From: Clostridia bacterium
GTDB lineage: Bacteria; Bacillota; Clostridia; Lachnospirales; Lachnospiraceae
Direction: 5' to 3'
Assembly (NCBI GenBank): GCA_910575625.1
Contig: CAJTFD010000021.1
Coordinates: 1 to 49,738, forward strand
Length of the DNA stretch: 49,738 nt
Position numbers and translations under genes: made by a program. Positions 16,590 to 25,760 of this stretch are shown piece after piece (position 1 is the stretch's first letter; every line of letters starts with the position of its first letter). The notes beneath the pieces were generated by a model that did no database searches, was not told the DNA's origin, and saw only the letters and a list, made by a program, of their open reading frames with translations.

Positions 16590-17393
16590 ATGAAGGTATT
16601 TATCACATGCGATATCGAAGGGATCACCACCACCACGCGCTGGGATGAAGTGGATATCACAGATCACGCCGATAAGACGCAGTACCATGCAGATCAGATG
16701 ACCCGTGAAGTGGTGGCGGCCTGTGAAGGCGCGATCGCCGCCGGCGCCACCTATATACTGGTGAATGATGCCCATGACTGGGGGACGAATATTGATGTCA
16801 CGAAACTCCCGGACTGCTGTGAAGTGATCCGCAGCTGGAGCGGACATCCGTATGATATGGCGGATGGCTGTGACCCGAGCTTTGATGCGGCGGTATTTCT
16901 CGGATGCCATGCGCCGGCGGGACATCCGGGAAACCCGTTATCCCATACGATGACGCGGAATCCATTCTGGATGAAGCTCAATGGCGTATCATGCAGTGAA
17001 TTTTATCTTTACAGTTACGCATGTGCGCGGGAAGGTGTCCCCACAGTATTTTTGCAGGGCGACAAGGCATTGTGTGAAATGTCGAAAGATCTGCATCCCA
17101 AATTACAGACACTGGCTGTGAAAGAGGGAAAAGGCGCTTATACAAAGTCCATCGCTCCCAATCTTGCCATCCGACTCACAGGCGAAGGTGTGATGAAAGC
17201 ACTGCAGCAAGACTTGAGCGGCGCTTTGTGTAAGCTGCCTGAACACTATGTATTTGAAGTCTGTTATAAAGAGCATCCGCAGGCGATGAAGATGTCATAT
17301 TTTCCTGGGTTTAAAAAAGTGGACGATCATACGATCCGTCTGGAAACGGATGATCTGTTTGATATCCTGACAGCCTGCAAATTTATCTTGTAG
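16590..17393 (+). CDS. M55 (DppA-type) metallopeptidase
   Basis: A 267-residue protein of peptidase family M55, whose known member DppA is a zinc D-aminopeptidase. It opens with the family motif MKVFITCDIEGI (metal ligands Asp8 and Glu10) and has AHDWGTNID (His) and FLGCHAPAG (His) at the expected places. The longer reading frame begins at 16515, but ATG16590 has a perfect AAGGAGGG just before it and starts exactly at the family's N-terminus, so 16590 is chosen. It lies inside the methyltransferase operon, 13 nt after the corrinoid gene. Its job there is unclear: it may release the amine substrate from a conjugate, hydrolysing an amide instead of a D-peptide. That is inference. Confidence 0.88.
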   Translation: MKVFITCDIEGITTTTRWDEVDITDHADKTQYHADQMTREVVAACEGAIAAGATYILVNDAHDWGTNIDVTKLPDCCEVIRSWSGHPYDMADGCDPSFDAAVFLGCHAPAGHPGNPLSHTMTRNPFWMKLNGVSCSEFYLYSYACAREGVPTVFLQGDKALCEMSKDLHPKLQTLAVKEGKGAYTKSIAPNLAIRLTGEGVMKALQQDLSGALCKLPEHYVFEVCYKEHPQAMKMSYFPGFKKVDDHTIRLETDDLFDILTACKFIL

Positions 17394-17427
17394 ATCTTAA
17401 AAGACATGATGATAGGAGGAAAAGAGT

Positions 17428-18837
17428 ATGCAGCTTAGTTATTCGATCGGCACAGACCAGGAAATAGACCAGATCCATGAGATGACAGTGAAGATCTTAA
17501 GCGAAGTCGGAGCGACTTTCCACTCGGATGAAGCTGTGGAGCTGTTTAAGAAACATGGAGCGAAAGTGGATGGCCAGACAGTATATATCAGCCGGGCCAT
17601 GTTGGATGAGGCTTTAAAGACAGTCCCCGGCTCCTATGATCTCTATGACAGGGATGGCGGGCATATCACGGTTGGCGGCGGCGCCCCTATGGTCTATGAG
17701 TCGTGCTATGGGCCGATCTATGTACGGCAGGGAGATAAGTATGAACAATCCAACCATGAACATCTGGTGAATTTCCATAAATTGAATGAGACCAGTAAAG
17801 TGATCGACATGTCGAATCCATATGTGTTGGATTTTCAATATGTGGAGCCGGATAAACGCCAGCAGTACGCGCTGGGTGTTGCCCTGAAATACTGCAAAAA
17901 GCCCATGGACGGCATCGTGCTGGGCGGGGAAAAAGTAGTGGCGGAATGTCTGGAAGCCATGCAGCAGTTTTACGGCACCACAGATAAAACGATCCTGACA
18001 GGGATGGCCTGCACAGTAGGTCCTATGCAGATGGCGCAGGATATGTGTGAGGCGGTAAAAGTCTTATCAGCGGCGGGACAGGCAATGCTGTTTGTCAGCG
18101 GCGTGACCCTGGGCGCTTCCGGGCCTCAGACGATGGCGGGAGCGTATACCCTGGGCAATGCGATGGTACTGGCCGGGATCGTATATTCACAGCTGGTCCG
18201 TCCTGGTGCGCCTGTTTTGTACTGTACCCGTTTTTCTTCTAACGATATGCGCCATCTGGCTCCGGCATATGGCGGCATTGAGGCGATGTGGGCGTGCGCG
18301 ACCACAGAGCGCATGGCGCGTTTTTATGGACTGCCGTATCAGACGGGTGTGAGCAATACAGAATCGAAGGTGCTGGATATCCAGTGCGGCGCGGAGACAT
18401 TTATGAACATACTCAGTGCGCACCTGCTCCATGCGGACCTTCTCCCCATGGCCTGCGGCTTGCTGGATTCCATGAATTCCATCGGCTACGAAAAATTCAT
18501 CTGGGATGAAGAATGTGTCTTAAAGTGTAAGCACCTGATGGAGGGCTATGAAGTCAGCGATACCACGTTCCGCTTTGATGAGATCAAGGAAAAAGGTACG
18601 ATGGGAAATTATCTCGGACGCGTACTCCCCATTTACCGCAAAGAGTTTTTTGAGCCGAAATACGATATACGCGATCCCCATAACAGCTGGTTTGCGAATG
18701 AATGTCCGATCGCAGAAGAACGCCTGACGCCAGTATGGAAAAAACGGATCGAAGAGTATACAGAACCGGATCTGGATGAAGACCGCAAGGCGATCCTGCG
18801 CCGTCTTTTGCCGGAAGAATATCATCCGATCATCTAA
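17428..18837 (+). CDS. MttB-family methyltransferase without pyrrolysine (second copy)
   Basis: A 469-residue protein, the same length as the one at 13635 and clearly homologous to it throughout, but well diverged (for example MVYESCYGPIYVRQGDKYEQ here). No in-frame amber codon occurs, so it too belongs to the non-pyrrolysine quaternary-amine branch. Two different MttB proteins in one operon suggest either two substrates or two successive demethylation steps on one substrate. A good ribosome binding site (ATAGGAGG) precedes ATG17428. Confidence 0.9.
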   Translation: MQLSYSIGTDQEIDQIHEMTVKILSEVGATFHSDEAVELFKKHGAKVDGQTVYISRAMLDEALKTVPGSYDLYDRDGGHITVGGGAPMVYESCYGPIYVRQGDKYEQSNHEHLVNFHKLNETSKVIDMSNPYVLDFQYVEPDKRQQYALGVALKYCKKPMDGIVLGGEKVVAECLEAMQQFYGTTDKTILTGMACTVGPMQMAQDMCEAVKVLSAAGQAMLFVSGVTLGASGPQTMAGAYTLGNAMVLAGIVYSQLVRPGAPVLYCTRFSSNDMRHLAPAYGGIEAMWACATTERMARFYGLPYQTGVSNTESKVLDIQCGAETFMNILSAHLLHADLLPMACGLLDSMNSIGYEKFIWDEECVLKCKHLMEGYEVSDTTFRFDEIKEKGTMGNYLGRVLPIYRKEFFEPKYDIRDPHNSWFANECPIAEERLTPVWKKRIEEYTEPDLDEDRKAILRRLLPEEYHPII

Positions 18838-18844
18838 GAGAGTC

Positions 18845-18894
18845 GATCCGGCTTCCCGCTCTGGATCCGGGGGATCTGCGGCGGGGAGCGGATC
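18845..18894 (+). other. GC-rich intercistronic hairpin
   Basis: Arms of 14-15 nt (GATCCGGCTTCCCGC with GCGGGGAGCGGATC) between the second MttB gene and the MFS gene, with no T run. It may act as an RNA processing or stabilising element, dividing enzyme genes from transporter genes. Confidence 0.4.
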
Positions 18895-18921
18895 TGTAAA
18901 TGAAAGGAAGGGAGGATCCTT

Positions 18922-20220
18922 ATGAAGAAAAAAATATCCGTTAAAGCGTGGCTGCAGTTTATCACTTGCGCACTCGGCGCGTTTGGGATCATGTATATTT
19001 TGTTTTGCCGGGCCAGTTTTTATGATGCATTTATCGAGGCGATGTCTGTGACCAATACCCAGTTTGGGGTCCTTTATGCGGTCTACGGATGGATCGCGGT
19101 CGTGGGGTATCTGATCGGAGGATTTATCGCGGATAAAGTCTCTCCGCGCTGGCTGATGTTTGTCTCGTTTTTAGGTACGGCCATCTGTAATTTTATACTG
19201 GGATTGTGGCCCAGCTATCAGGTCTGTCTTGTGCTGTATGCGGTCATGGGTGTCACGACCACAGTGACTTTCTGGGATACCATGCTCAAATGCAACCGTA
19301 TCTTTGGGCGCAGCATCGGTGATGAGAACCGTGCATTTTCCTGGCTGCAGACGGTCCGCGGCCTGGGCGAGATGTTTATCAGTACGTTTATCGTATTCTT
19401 ATTTACAAAGTTTGTAGATATGGTCGCAGGACTGCGTTTTGTCATCTGGTTTTATGCTGCTTTCTTACTGGTATTCGCGGTCATCTCTCTGTTCGTATTT
19501 GACGATAAGGTGGAGGAAGAGGACAAAGAGGGATCTGACGGTGAGACGATCATCTCTACGGAGAGCACACTGAAGCAGACCGTACGGCTGCTCAAAAACC
19601 CGGATCTGCTGTTGTGTGTGGCGATCGCTTTTGGCGGTTACAATATCGGTTCCTGTATCGGTTCTTATCTGGGCGACATGGCTGGGGTGTTCGGGGCTTC
19701 TGTGGCGACGATCGCATATATCGGAACGATGAATGCATGGCTGAAACCGATCGGTGCGTTTTTTGGATCCTTCCTGGTGAAAAAGAAAGGCCCGACGTTC
19801 TGTCTGGAGGCATGTACCTGGATCTATATGGTGATCCTGGCGATCTTTATCTTTTTGCCGAAGGAAGCGAAATACCTTCCGGTGTTTATCATCCTCCTGG
19901 GCGCTGAGATCATCCTGACGGGTTTATTCCGCAGTCAGAAATTCATCCAGATCCGTGAGGCGGGGATACCTATGCAGGATACGGGGAATGCTTTTGGTAT
20001 CATCTCTACGATCATTTACAGTGCGGATGCATTTATGCCTACGTTCATCGGGATCTGGCTGGACCAGATGGGCGAAGAGGGCGCTTATAACCGTCTGTAT
20101 TACATATTGCTGGCTTCCGGAGTGCTGACACTGGTCGCATCGATCATTTTCCGGCGTCGAAATAAGGCACGCATCCAGCAGCTGCTGGAGGATGACAGAC
20201 TGGCGGCTGAGGCGAGATAG
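18922..20220 (+). CDS. MFS transporter
   Basis: A 432-residue major facilitator protein with about twelve hydrophobic segments and a charged central loop (VEEEDKEGSDGE, residues about 195-207) between the two six-helix halves. The N-half carries a family-like loop GGFIADKVSPRW after helix 2. Lying between the MttB and OpuC-like genes, it probably imports the methylated amine or exports the demethylated product; an exchange role is possible. Ribosome binding site GAAGGGAGG. No substrate signature can be recognised. Confidence 0.85.
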   Translation: MKKKISVKAWLQFITCALGAFGIMYILFCRASFYDAFIEAMSVTNTQFGVLYAVYGWIAVVGYLIGGFIADKVSPRWLMFVSFLGTAICNFILGLWPSYQVCLVLYAVMGVTTTVTFWDTMLKCNRIFGRSIGDENRAFSWLQTVRGLGEMFISTFIVFLFTKFVDMVAGLRFVIWFYAAFLLVFAVISLFVFDDKVEEEDKEGSDGETIISTESTLKQTVRLLKNPDLLLCVAIAFGGYNIGSCIGSYLGDMAGVFGASVATIAYIGTMNAWLKPIGAFFGSFLVKKKGPTFCLEACTWIYMVILAIFIFLPKEAKYLPVFIILLGAEIILTGLFRSQKFIQIREAGIPMQDTGNAFGIISTIIYSADAFMPTFIGIWLDQMGEEGAYNRLYYILLASGVLTLVASIIFRRRNKARIQQLLEDDRLAAEAR

Positions 20221-20255
20221 AGAGCGTTGTTTTTGATGGAGGTAGGAAGGGATCG

Positions 20256-20894
20256 ATGATCACAGATGTAGTAGGTATCCTGATCGAACGGAGAGAATGG
20301 TTTTTTGGATTGTTATTGCAGCACATCATGCTTGCGGGTACGGCGATCCTCCTGGCCGGTTCCATCGGACTGGTGATCGGTATCCTGATAAACCGGTACC
20401 GGAAATATGCGCAGCTTGTCTTAAGTCTGATCAATATGCTGTATACCATTCCAGACATTGCCATGTTCGGATTTTTGATCCCGATCACCGGTATTGGGGA
20501 AAAAACAGCGATCATTGCTCTGACCGTCTATGCGCTGCTCCCCATGATCCGCAATACATTCACTGGTCTGGACCAGGTGGATGCGGATATACTCGAAGCG
20601 GCTGTGGGAATGGGGAGCACGAGATGGCAGGTGCTGCTGCGCATACAGCTTCCGATGGCGTTCTCTATGATCCTGGCAGGGGTCAGGAACATGGTGGTCA
20701 TGGTGATCTCCATTGCCGGCATTGCCTCCTTCATTGGCGCAGGCGGTCTGGGTTCGGCTATCTACCGGGGGATCGCGACAAATAACAGTGTCCTGATGAT
20801 CGCCGGGAGTATCATGATCGCGCTCATGGCGATCATCATGGATATCGTATGCGGTGTATTGGAGAATCAAGTAAAGAAAAGGTGGAGAGTATGA
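20256..20894 (+). CDS. OpuC-like ABC permease (quaternary amine importer)
   Basis: A 212-residue permease of the osmoprotectant (OpuCB/OpuCD, OsmU) type with five to six transmembrane helices and the family EAA loop (DADILEAAVGMGSTRWQVLLRIQLP). Together with the binding protein and ATPase that follow it forms an importer for choline, glycine betaine or similar compounds. Only one permease gene is present, so it likely forms a homodimer. Its stop overlaps the start of the binding protein gene. Confidence 0.88.
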   Translation: MITDVVGILIERREWFFGLLLQHIMLAGTAILLAGSIGLVIGILINRYRKYAQLVLSLINMLYTIPDIAMFGFLIPITGIGEKTAIIALTVYALLPMIRNTFTGLDQVDADILEAAVGMGSTRWQVLLRIQLPMAFSMILAGVRNMVVMVISIAGIASFIGAGGLGSAIYRGIATNNSVLMIAGSIMIALMAIIMDIVCGVLENQVKKRWRV

Positions 20895-21796
20895 TGAAAC
20901 GAAAGATCCCATTTATAGGACCGGTGGCTGTTGCTGTCTGTATATGTCTTTTATCCGTCGCCTGTGGAAAAAAAGGAGATACGATCGTCCTTGGCTACGA
21001 CAATACGGCTGAGGAGGCGATCCTGGCCAGTATGCTGGTGACTCTCATTGAACAGGACAGCAATCTTACAGTGGAAGTCAAAGGGGATCTCTCCGGGGGC
21101 GAGACAGTGCTCCACCCGGCGATCATGGAAGGTGAGATCGATCTGTATCCGGAATACACGGGCACTGCATGGCTGAATATCTTAAAACATACAGATATCC
21201 CGGATACAGATACATTAAACGCCCAATTGTTCCAGGAGTACGAAGAGGGATTTGGCTTGTGCTGGGTGGGACTGTATGGTTTCAATAATTCATACGGCCT
21301 GGCAGTGGCAGAGGATGTGGCAGAGACTTACGGACTGGAGACATACTCGGATCTGGCGGATGTATCGGGAAAGCTTATTTTTGGGGCAGAGCCGGGCTTT
21401 TTTGAACGGGAGGACGGATATGAGGGGTTGTGCAGCACGTATGGCTTTGATTTCAAAGAGAGCCTGGATATGACTTTTTCAGTGAAATATGATGCGTTGG
21501 CGGAGGAGAAAGCCGATGTGATCAATGTATTTACCACGGACGGGCGTCTGGCGACATCTGGTGCGAAACTGCTCAAAGACGATAAAAGGTATTTTCCGGA
21601 ATATCTGTGCGGCAGCCTGGTACGAAAAGACACTTTGGAGAAATACCCGAAGCTTAAAGGGATCCTTTTACAGATGGAGGGGATGATCACAGACGAAGAC
21701 ATGGCGTCATTGAATAAACAGGTAGAGACAGACGGGCAGGAGCCGGAGGAAGTGGCAAGGGGATTCTTGTCAGAGAGGGGGCTGCTGAAAGAATGA
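20894..21796 (+). CDS. OpuC-like substrate-binding lipoprotein
   Basis: A 300-residue lipoprotein: a short positively charged start, a hydrophobic stretch and the lipobox LSVAC. The mature part has the family pattern (YPEYTGTAW near residue 90, FNNSYGLAV, and DVINVFTTDGRL) of glycine betaine/choline-type binding proteins. Two adjacent ATG codons (20891 and 20894) are possible starts; 20894 leaves better spacing from GGTGGAG. The binding pocket cannot be assigned to a single ligand by eye. Confidence 0.88.
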   Translation: MKRKIPFIGPVAVAVCICLLSVACGKKGDTIVLGYDNTAEEAILASMLVTLIEQDSNLTVEVKGDLSGGETVLHPAIMEGEIDLYPEYTGTAWLNILKHTDIPDTDTLNAQLFQEYEEGFGLCWVGLYGFNNSYGLAVAEDVAETYGLETYSDLADVSGKLIFGAEPGFFEREDGYEGLCSTYGFDFKESLDMTFSVKYDALAEEKADVINVFTTDGRLATSGAKLLKDDKRYFPEYLCGSLVRKDTLEKYPKLKGILLQMEGMITDEDMASLNKQVETDGQEPEEVARGFLSERGLLKE

Positions 21797-22566
21797 ACAG
21801 TGTGCAGCCGATGATCGGATTTAGGGGTGTATCGAAGACGTATGGGGAAAACTGTGTTCTGGATCATGTGGATCTGTCCATCGGCAAAGGGGAATTTGTG
21901 ACGCTGATCGGACGTTCTGGCTGTGGGAAGACCACACTTTTAAAAATGATCAACGCACTCATCCGGCCCGATCAGGGAAGTGTATGGGTGGATGGCAGGG
22001 ATGTCTCACAGGTCGATCAGATCATGCTGCGCCGGAACATTGGTTATGTCATCCAAAACGTGGGTCTGTTCCCGCATATGACTGTGCAAAAGAACATTGG
22101 ATATGTCCCCAGCCTTTTTAAGCAGCGTCCTAGTCCGACGGTGGAGCCTGAAAAGCTGATGGAGATGGTCTCTCTGGAAAAGGAACTCCTAAAGAGGTAT
22201 CCCGGCGAACTGTCCGGCGGGCAGAAACAGCGTGTGGGGATCGCGAGGGCGCTGGCTGTGACGCCATCCATCCTGTTGATGGATGAACCTTTCGGAGCGG
22301 TGGATGAGATCACCCGGAAACAGTTACAGAGCAGCATCCAGAAGATCCACAGGGAGCTTGGCATTACGATCATTTTTGTGACGCACGCGATCGACGAGGC
22401 GCTGCTTCTGGGAACGAAAACGGCAATCCTGGGCGATCGAAATGTCCTCCAATATGATACACCTGAGCGGATCCTCACTGCGCCGGCGGATCTGTTTGTA
22501 AAAGAGCTGACCGGCGGCGTCAGCCTGCAGGCGATACAAGAGGCGAGACTGGGAGAAGAGCAATGA
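21793..22566 (+). CDS. OpuC-like ABC ATPase
   Basis: A 257-residue ATPase of the OpuCA/ProV group without the C-terminal CBS domains that sense ionic strength in osmoregulated relatives. Walker A is GRSGCGKTT, the signature LSGGQKQRVGIARAL and Walker B ILLMDEPFGAVDEIT. It overlaps the binding protein gene (ATGA) and the next gene by 4 nt. Lack of CBS domains suggests a nutritional rather than osmotic importer, which fits the methyltransferase context. Confidence 0.9.
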   Translation: MNSVQPMIGFRGVSKTYGENCVLDHVDLSIGKGEFVTLIGRSGCGKTTLLKMINALIRPDQGSVWVDGRDVSQVDQIMLRRNIGYVIQNVGLFPHMTVQKNIGYVPSLFKQRPSPTVEPEKLMEMVSLEKELLKRYPGELSGGQKQRVGIARALAVTPSILLMDEPFGAVDEITRKQLQSSIQKIHRELGITIIFVTHAIDEALLLGTKTAILGDRNVLQYDTPERILTAPADLFVKELTGGVSLQAIQEARLGEEQ

Positions 22567-23222
22567 GAACGACGATGATCGTATGTGAGACTTTGAGGGA
22601 TGAATTTCTCTTCTTATATAAAGACATAGGGCTTAAAGCGAATGTGAAATGGATAGAATCCGGGCTGCATAATTATACGCAGAAACTCCATGACCGTCTG
22701 CAGGAGGCTGTCGATGGGATTACGGATTGTGACAGGGTCATACTGGTATTTGGGAGATGCGGGGATTCTGTCTTAAATCTCAAAAACGGCAATTTTGAGA
22801 TGATCATCCCCAAAGCCGATGACTGCATCTCACTTTTGATGGGGTCAGATGAGCGCAGGAGAGATTATTCAAAAGAACATGCAGCGTATTATCTGACGGA
22901 GGGATGGATCCGCGGAGAACGCAACATCTGGGTGGAGTATCTGTATTCTGTTGAGAAATATGGAGAAGAGACAGCCAGGAGCATCGCGGATATGATGTAC
23001 TGCAATTACCGTACACTGGCTCTTCTGGATACAGGGGTCAATCCGATCGGGCAGCTGATGGAGAAGACTCGGGAGATAGAAAAAACATTAAATCTGGAGC
23101 GCAAAGTCGTTCCGGCTGAACTGACATATATGCGTGAACTCCTGACAGGTCCCTGGGATGCGAAGAGATATGAAGTGATACCTCCCTTTGGGGTCGTAGG
23201 GAAAATGCCGGAAAATATATAA
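22563..23222 (+). CDS. DUF1638 domain protein
   Basis: A 219-residue protein of unknown function with the DUF1638 pattern: an early CETLRDE, a middle VILVFGRCGDSVLNL and IIPKADDCISLLMGS. Proteins of this family recur next to corrinoid methyltransferases and B12-dependent pathways, so it probably assists that chemistry, but no activity is known. It is the last gene of the operon, translationally coupled to the ATPase, and is followed by a terminator. Confidence 0.82.
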   Translation: MRTTMIVCETLRDEFLFLYKDIGLKANVKWIESGLHNYTQKLHDRLQEAVDGITDCDRVILVFGRCGDSVLNLKNGNFEMIIPKADDCISLLMGSDERRRDYSKEHAAYYLTEGWIRGERNIWVEYLYSVEKYGEETARSIADMMYCNYRTLALLDTGVNPIGQLMEKTREIEKTLNLERKVVPAELTYMRELLTGPWDAKRYEVIPPFGVVGKMPENI

Positions 23223-23231
23223 AAATCTTCA

Positions 23232-23270
23232 AAGGGTGTGTTTGGATGATCTTTCAGACACGCTCTTTTT
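23232..23270 (+). terminator. Terminator of the methyltransferase operon
   Basis: Hairpin AGGGTGTGTTTGGA with TCTTTCAGACACGCTCT (several G-T pairs) followed by TTTTT. The right arm repeats the terminal sequence of the MITE family (TCAGACACGCTCT). Confidence 0.75.
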
Positions 23271-23348
23271 CTGTGATCTCCCAAAGATTCTTGAAAAGAG
23301 AGGTTTTATGAGGTATCATGAAGAGGATCGTTGATAGGAGGTGCCGCC

Positions 23349-23915
23349 ATGCAGTTGGCAAGAACAGATGTTTATACGATAGAAGATATCTATGCTTTGC
23401 CGGAAGGGCATAGGGCGGAGCTGATCGATGGACAGATCTATGCGATGGCTTTGCCGAATACCATGCATCAGCGTATCCTTATGGAGTTATCTGCTGAGAT
23501 ACGGGGATATATCATAAAAAAACAGGGACAATGTGAAGTTTTTCCGGCCCCATTTGCAGTTTTTTTAAGCGGAGACGACAGAAATTACGTGGAGCCGGAT
23601 ATTTCTGTCATATGTGATAAAAATAAAATAGATGACAGGGGATGTAATGGCCCGCCTGACTGGGTGGTCGAGATCACCTCTCCATCAAATCCACAGATGG
23701 ATCATGGCATAAAACTTTTTAAATACCGCACCGCGGGGGTGCGTGAATACTGGATCATAAATCCACAGAAAAAAACGATCATAGTCTTTGATTTTGAAAA
23801 AGAGGAGCGGACGGAAGAATATAAGTTTGAGGATGATGTACCGGTATGTGTATATGAAGGATTTGTCATCAATATAGAAAGACTGCTGAAAGGAAGGGTT
23901 TTATCGGATGAGTGA
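23349..23915 (+). CDS. Uma2 family (DUF820) protein, copy 2
   Basis: A 188-residue paralog of the protein at 9196, nearly identical over EDIYALPEGHRAELIDGQIY, VEPDISVICDKNKIDDRGCN and PDWVVEITSPSNPQMDHGIK. The reading frame is open from 23331, but ATG23349 follows AGGAGGT at ideal distance and matches the start of the paralog. It overlaps the oligoendopeptidase gene by 8 nt. Function unknown; classed as putative endonuclease by fold. Divergence is mainly at the C-terminus. Confidence 0.88.
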   Translation: MQLARTDVYTIEDIYALPEGHRAELIDGQIYAMALPNTMHQRILMELSAEIRGYIIKKQGQCEVFPAPFAVFLSGDDRNYVEPDISVICDKNKIDDRGCNGPPDWVVEITSPSNPQMDHGIKLFKYRTAGVREYWIINPQKKTIIVFDFEKEERTEEYKFEDDVPVCVYEGFVINIERLLKGRVLSDE

Positions 23916-25716
23916 GAGCAGAAAAAATCCCAGACGGGAGGAGATGGACGCGAAAGACTGCTGGCGCATGGAGGACCTCTATCCCAGCGACCAGGCATGG
24001 GAGGAGGATGCCAAAGAGTTCCAGCGGCAGTTAAAAGACTTTGCCGCATACCAGGGAAAGATGGGCCAGTCCCCAGGCATGCTCCTGGAAACGCTCCAGG
24101 CCCAGGATGCCTTGTCGCTCAAAGTCGAGCGGCTGTACGTGTACGCCAGCCAGAAATCCCATCAGGATATGGGCAATGCCTCTTACCAGGATATGGCGGA
24201 CCGGGCGCAGATCCTGATGGTGCAGGCGGGTGACGGGACCTCTTTTGTGGAACCGGGATTGCTGGAGATCACGGAGGCGGACTGGGCGCGTTATCTGAGG
24301 GAGGAGCCGGGGCTGGCCCTCTATAAAAGATATATGGAACAGAAACAGCGGAAAAAAGCCCACATCCTCTCAAAAGAGATGGAAGCGGTCCTGGCCAAGG
24401 CCGCGGAGTTGGGCCAGTCCCCGCAGAATATCTTCATGATGTTCAACAACGCTGATATAAGATTTGGTACGGTCCGGGATGCGGACGGGATCGAGCAGGA
24501 GCTGACCCAGGGCCGCTACGTGCAGTTTTTGGAAAGCCAGGATCGCCGGGTGCGACGGGAGGCTTTTGAGAGGCTCTACGCATCCTACGATAAATTTCGT
24601 AATACGTTGTCTGCAGCATTTTCAGCCAATGTAAAACAGGAACTGTTTTTTGCCCGGATGCGCAACTATGGCTCCTCCCGGGAGGCGGCCCTGGATGCAG
24701 CCGACATCCCATTGGCGGTGTATGACCGGCTGATCGAGGCGGTCCACGATCATCTGCCGGCTATGTACCGCTATGTGTGCCTGCGCAAAAAGATCTTGGA
24801 TGTGGAAGAGCTGCATATGTACGATCTGTATGCGCCTCTGGCAAAAAATCCTGGCCGGACATATACTTTTGAACAGGCAAAAGAGATCGTAAAGGAGGGC
24901 CTTGCACCTCTGGGGGAGGACTATATCGGTCTGCTGGATGAGGGTTTTGCGGGCGGCTGGATCGATGTGTATGAGAACCAGGGAAAGAGGAGCGGCGCGT
25001 ACTCTTGGGGTGCGTACGGTACGCATCCGTATGTGCTCTTGAATTACAACGGTACTTTAAATCATGTGTTCACCCTGGCCCACGAGATGGGCCATGCCCT
25101 GCACAGCTATTATTCGGATGAGGCCCAGCCGTACATCTATGCCGGATATAAGATCTTCGTGGCTGAGGTGGCCTCCACCTGCAACGAGGCCCTGTTGATC
25201 CACCATCTGCTGTCCAAGGCTGCAGACCGGGACGAGAAGGCGTATCTGATCAATTATTTCCTGGATCAGTTCAAGGGGACGTTGTTTCGGCAGACCATGT
25301 TCGCGGAGTTTGAACGGACGGTCCATGAGATCGTGCAGGAGGGGGGCTCGCTGACGGCGGAGAGCCTGTGTCGGATATACTATGGACTGAATGAGCAGTA
25401 TTACGGCCCGGACGTCCAGGTGGATCGGGCCATCGAGATGGAGTGGGCCAGGATCCCGCATTTTTACAACGCTTTTTATGTATATCAGTATGCCACCGGA
25501 TTTTCCGCGGCAATCGCGATCAGCAGCAAGATCTTAGCAGGCGAGCCGAGGATCGTGGAAAAATACAAGCGGTTTTTGAGCGGCGGGAGTTCCATGGACT
25601 GTATCGACCTGCTGAAGATCTGCGGTGTGGATATGACAGCGAAAGAGCCGGTGGAAAATGCACTGCGGGTGTTCGAGGGATATTTAGAGCAGTTAGAGCG
25701 GTTAAAGGAGATGTAA
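23908..25716 (+). CDS. pepF: Oligoendopeptidase F
   Basis: A 602-residue cytoplasmic zinc peptidase of family M3, normal length for PepF. The zinc motif HEMGH is at residues 392-396 (TLAHEMGHALHSYY), with the third ligand expected in EVASTCNEALL. The N-terminal half is helical and closes over the active site. It cleaves short peptides of about 7-17 residues; in some bacteria it degrades signal or leader peptides, so a role in recycling is conceivable but not shown. A preceding AGGAAGG supports ATG23908. Confidence 0.93.
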   Translation: MSESRKNPRREEMDAKDCWRMEDLYPSDQAWEEDAKEFQRQLKDFAAYQGKMGQSPGMLLETLQAQDALSLKVERLYVYASQKSHQDMGNASYQDMADRAQILMVQAGDGTSFVEPGLLEITEADWARYLREEPGLALYKRYMEQKQRKKAHILSKEMEAVLAKAAELGQSPQNIFMMFNNADIRFGTVRDADGIEQELTQGRYVQFLESQDRRVRREAFERLYASYDKFRNTLSAAFSANVKQELFFARMRNYGSSREAALDAADIPLAVYDRLIEAVHDHLPAMYRYVCLRKKILDVEELHMYDLYAPLAKNPGRTYTFEQAKEIVKEGLAPLGEDYIGLLDEGFAGGWIDVYENQGKRSGAYSWGAYGTHPYVLLNYNGTLNHVFTLAHEMGHALHSYYSDEAQPYIYAGYKIFVAEVASTCNEALLIHHLLSKAADRDEKAYLINYFLDQFKGTLFRQTMFAEFERTVHEIVQEGGSLTAESLCRIYYGLNEQYYGPDVQVDRAIEMEWARIPHFYNAFYVYQYATGFSAAIAISSKILAGEPRIVEKYKRFLSGGSSMDCIDLLKICGVDMTAKEPVENALRVFEGYLEQLERLKEM

Positions 25717-25760
25717 GGGTGAGATGATGAAGATCTGATAAAAATCTGTGTGGATGCCCA

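Noticed and set aside
13635..18837. Pyrrolysine in the MttB proteins
   Set aside because: Both frames run through with no in-frame TAG where trimethylamine methyltransferases have it, so the pyrrolysine-dependent reading is excluded.
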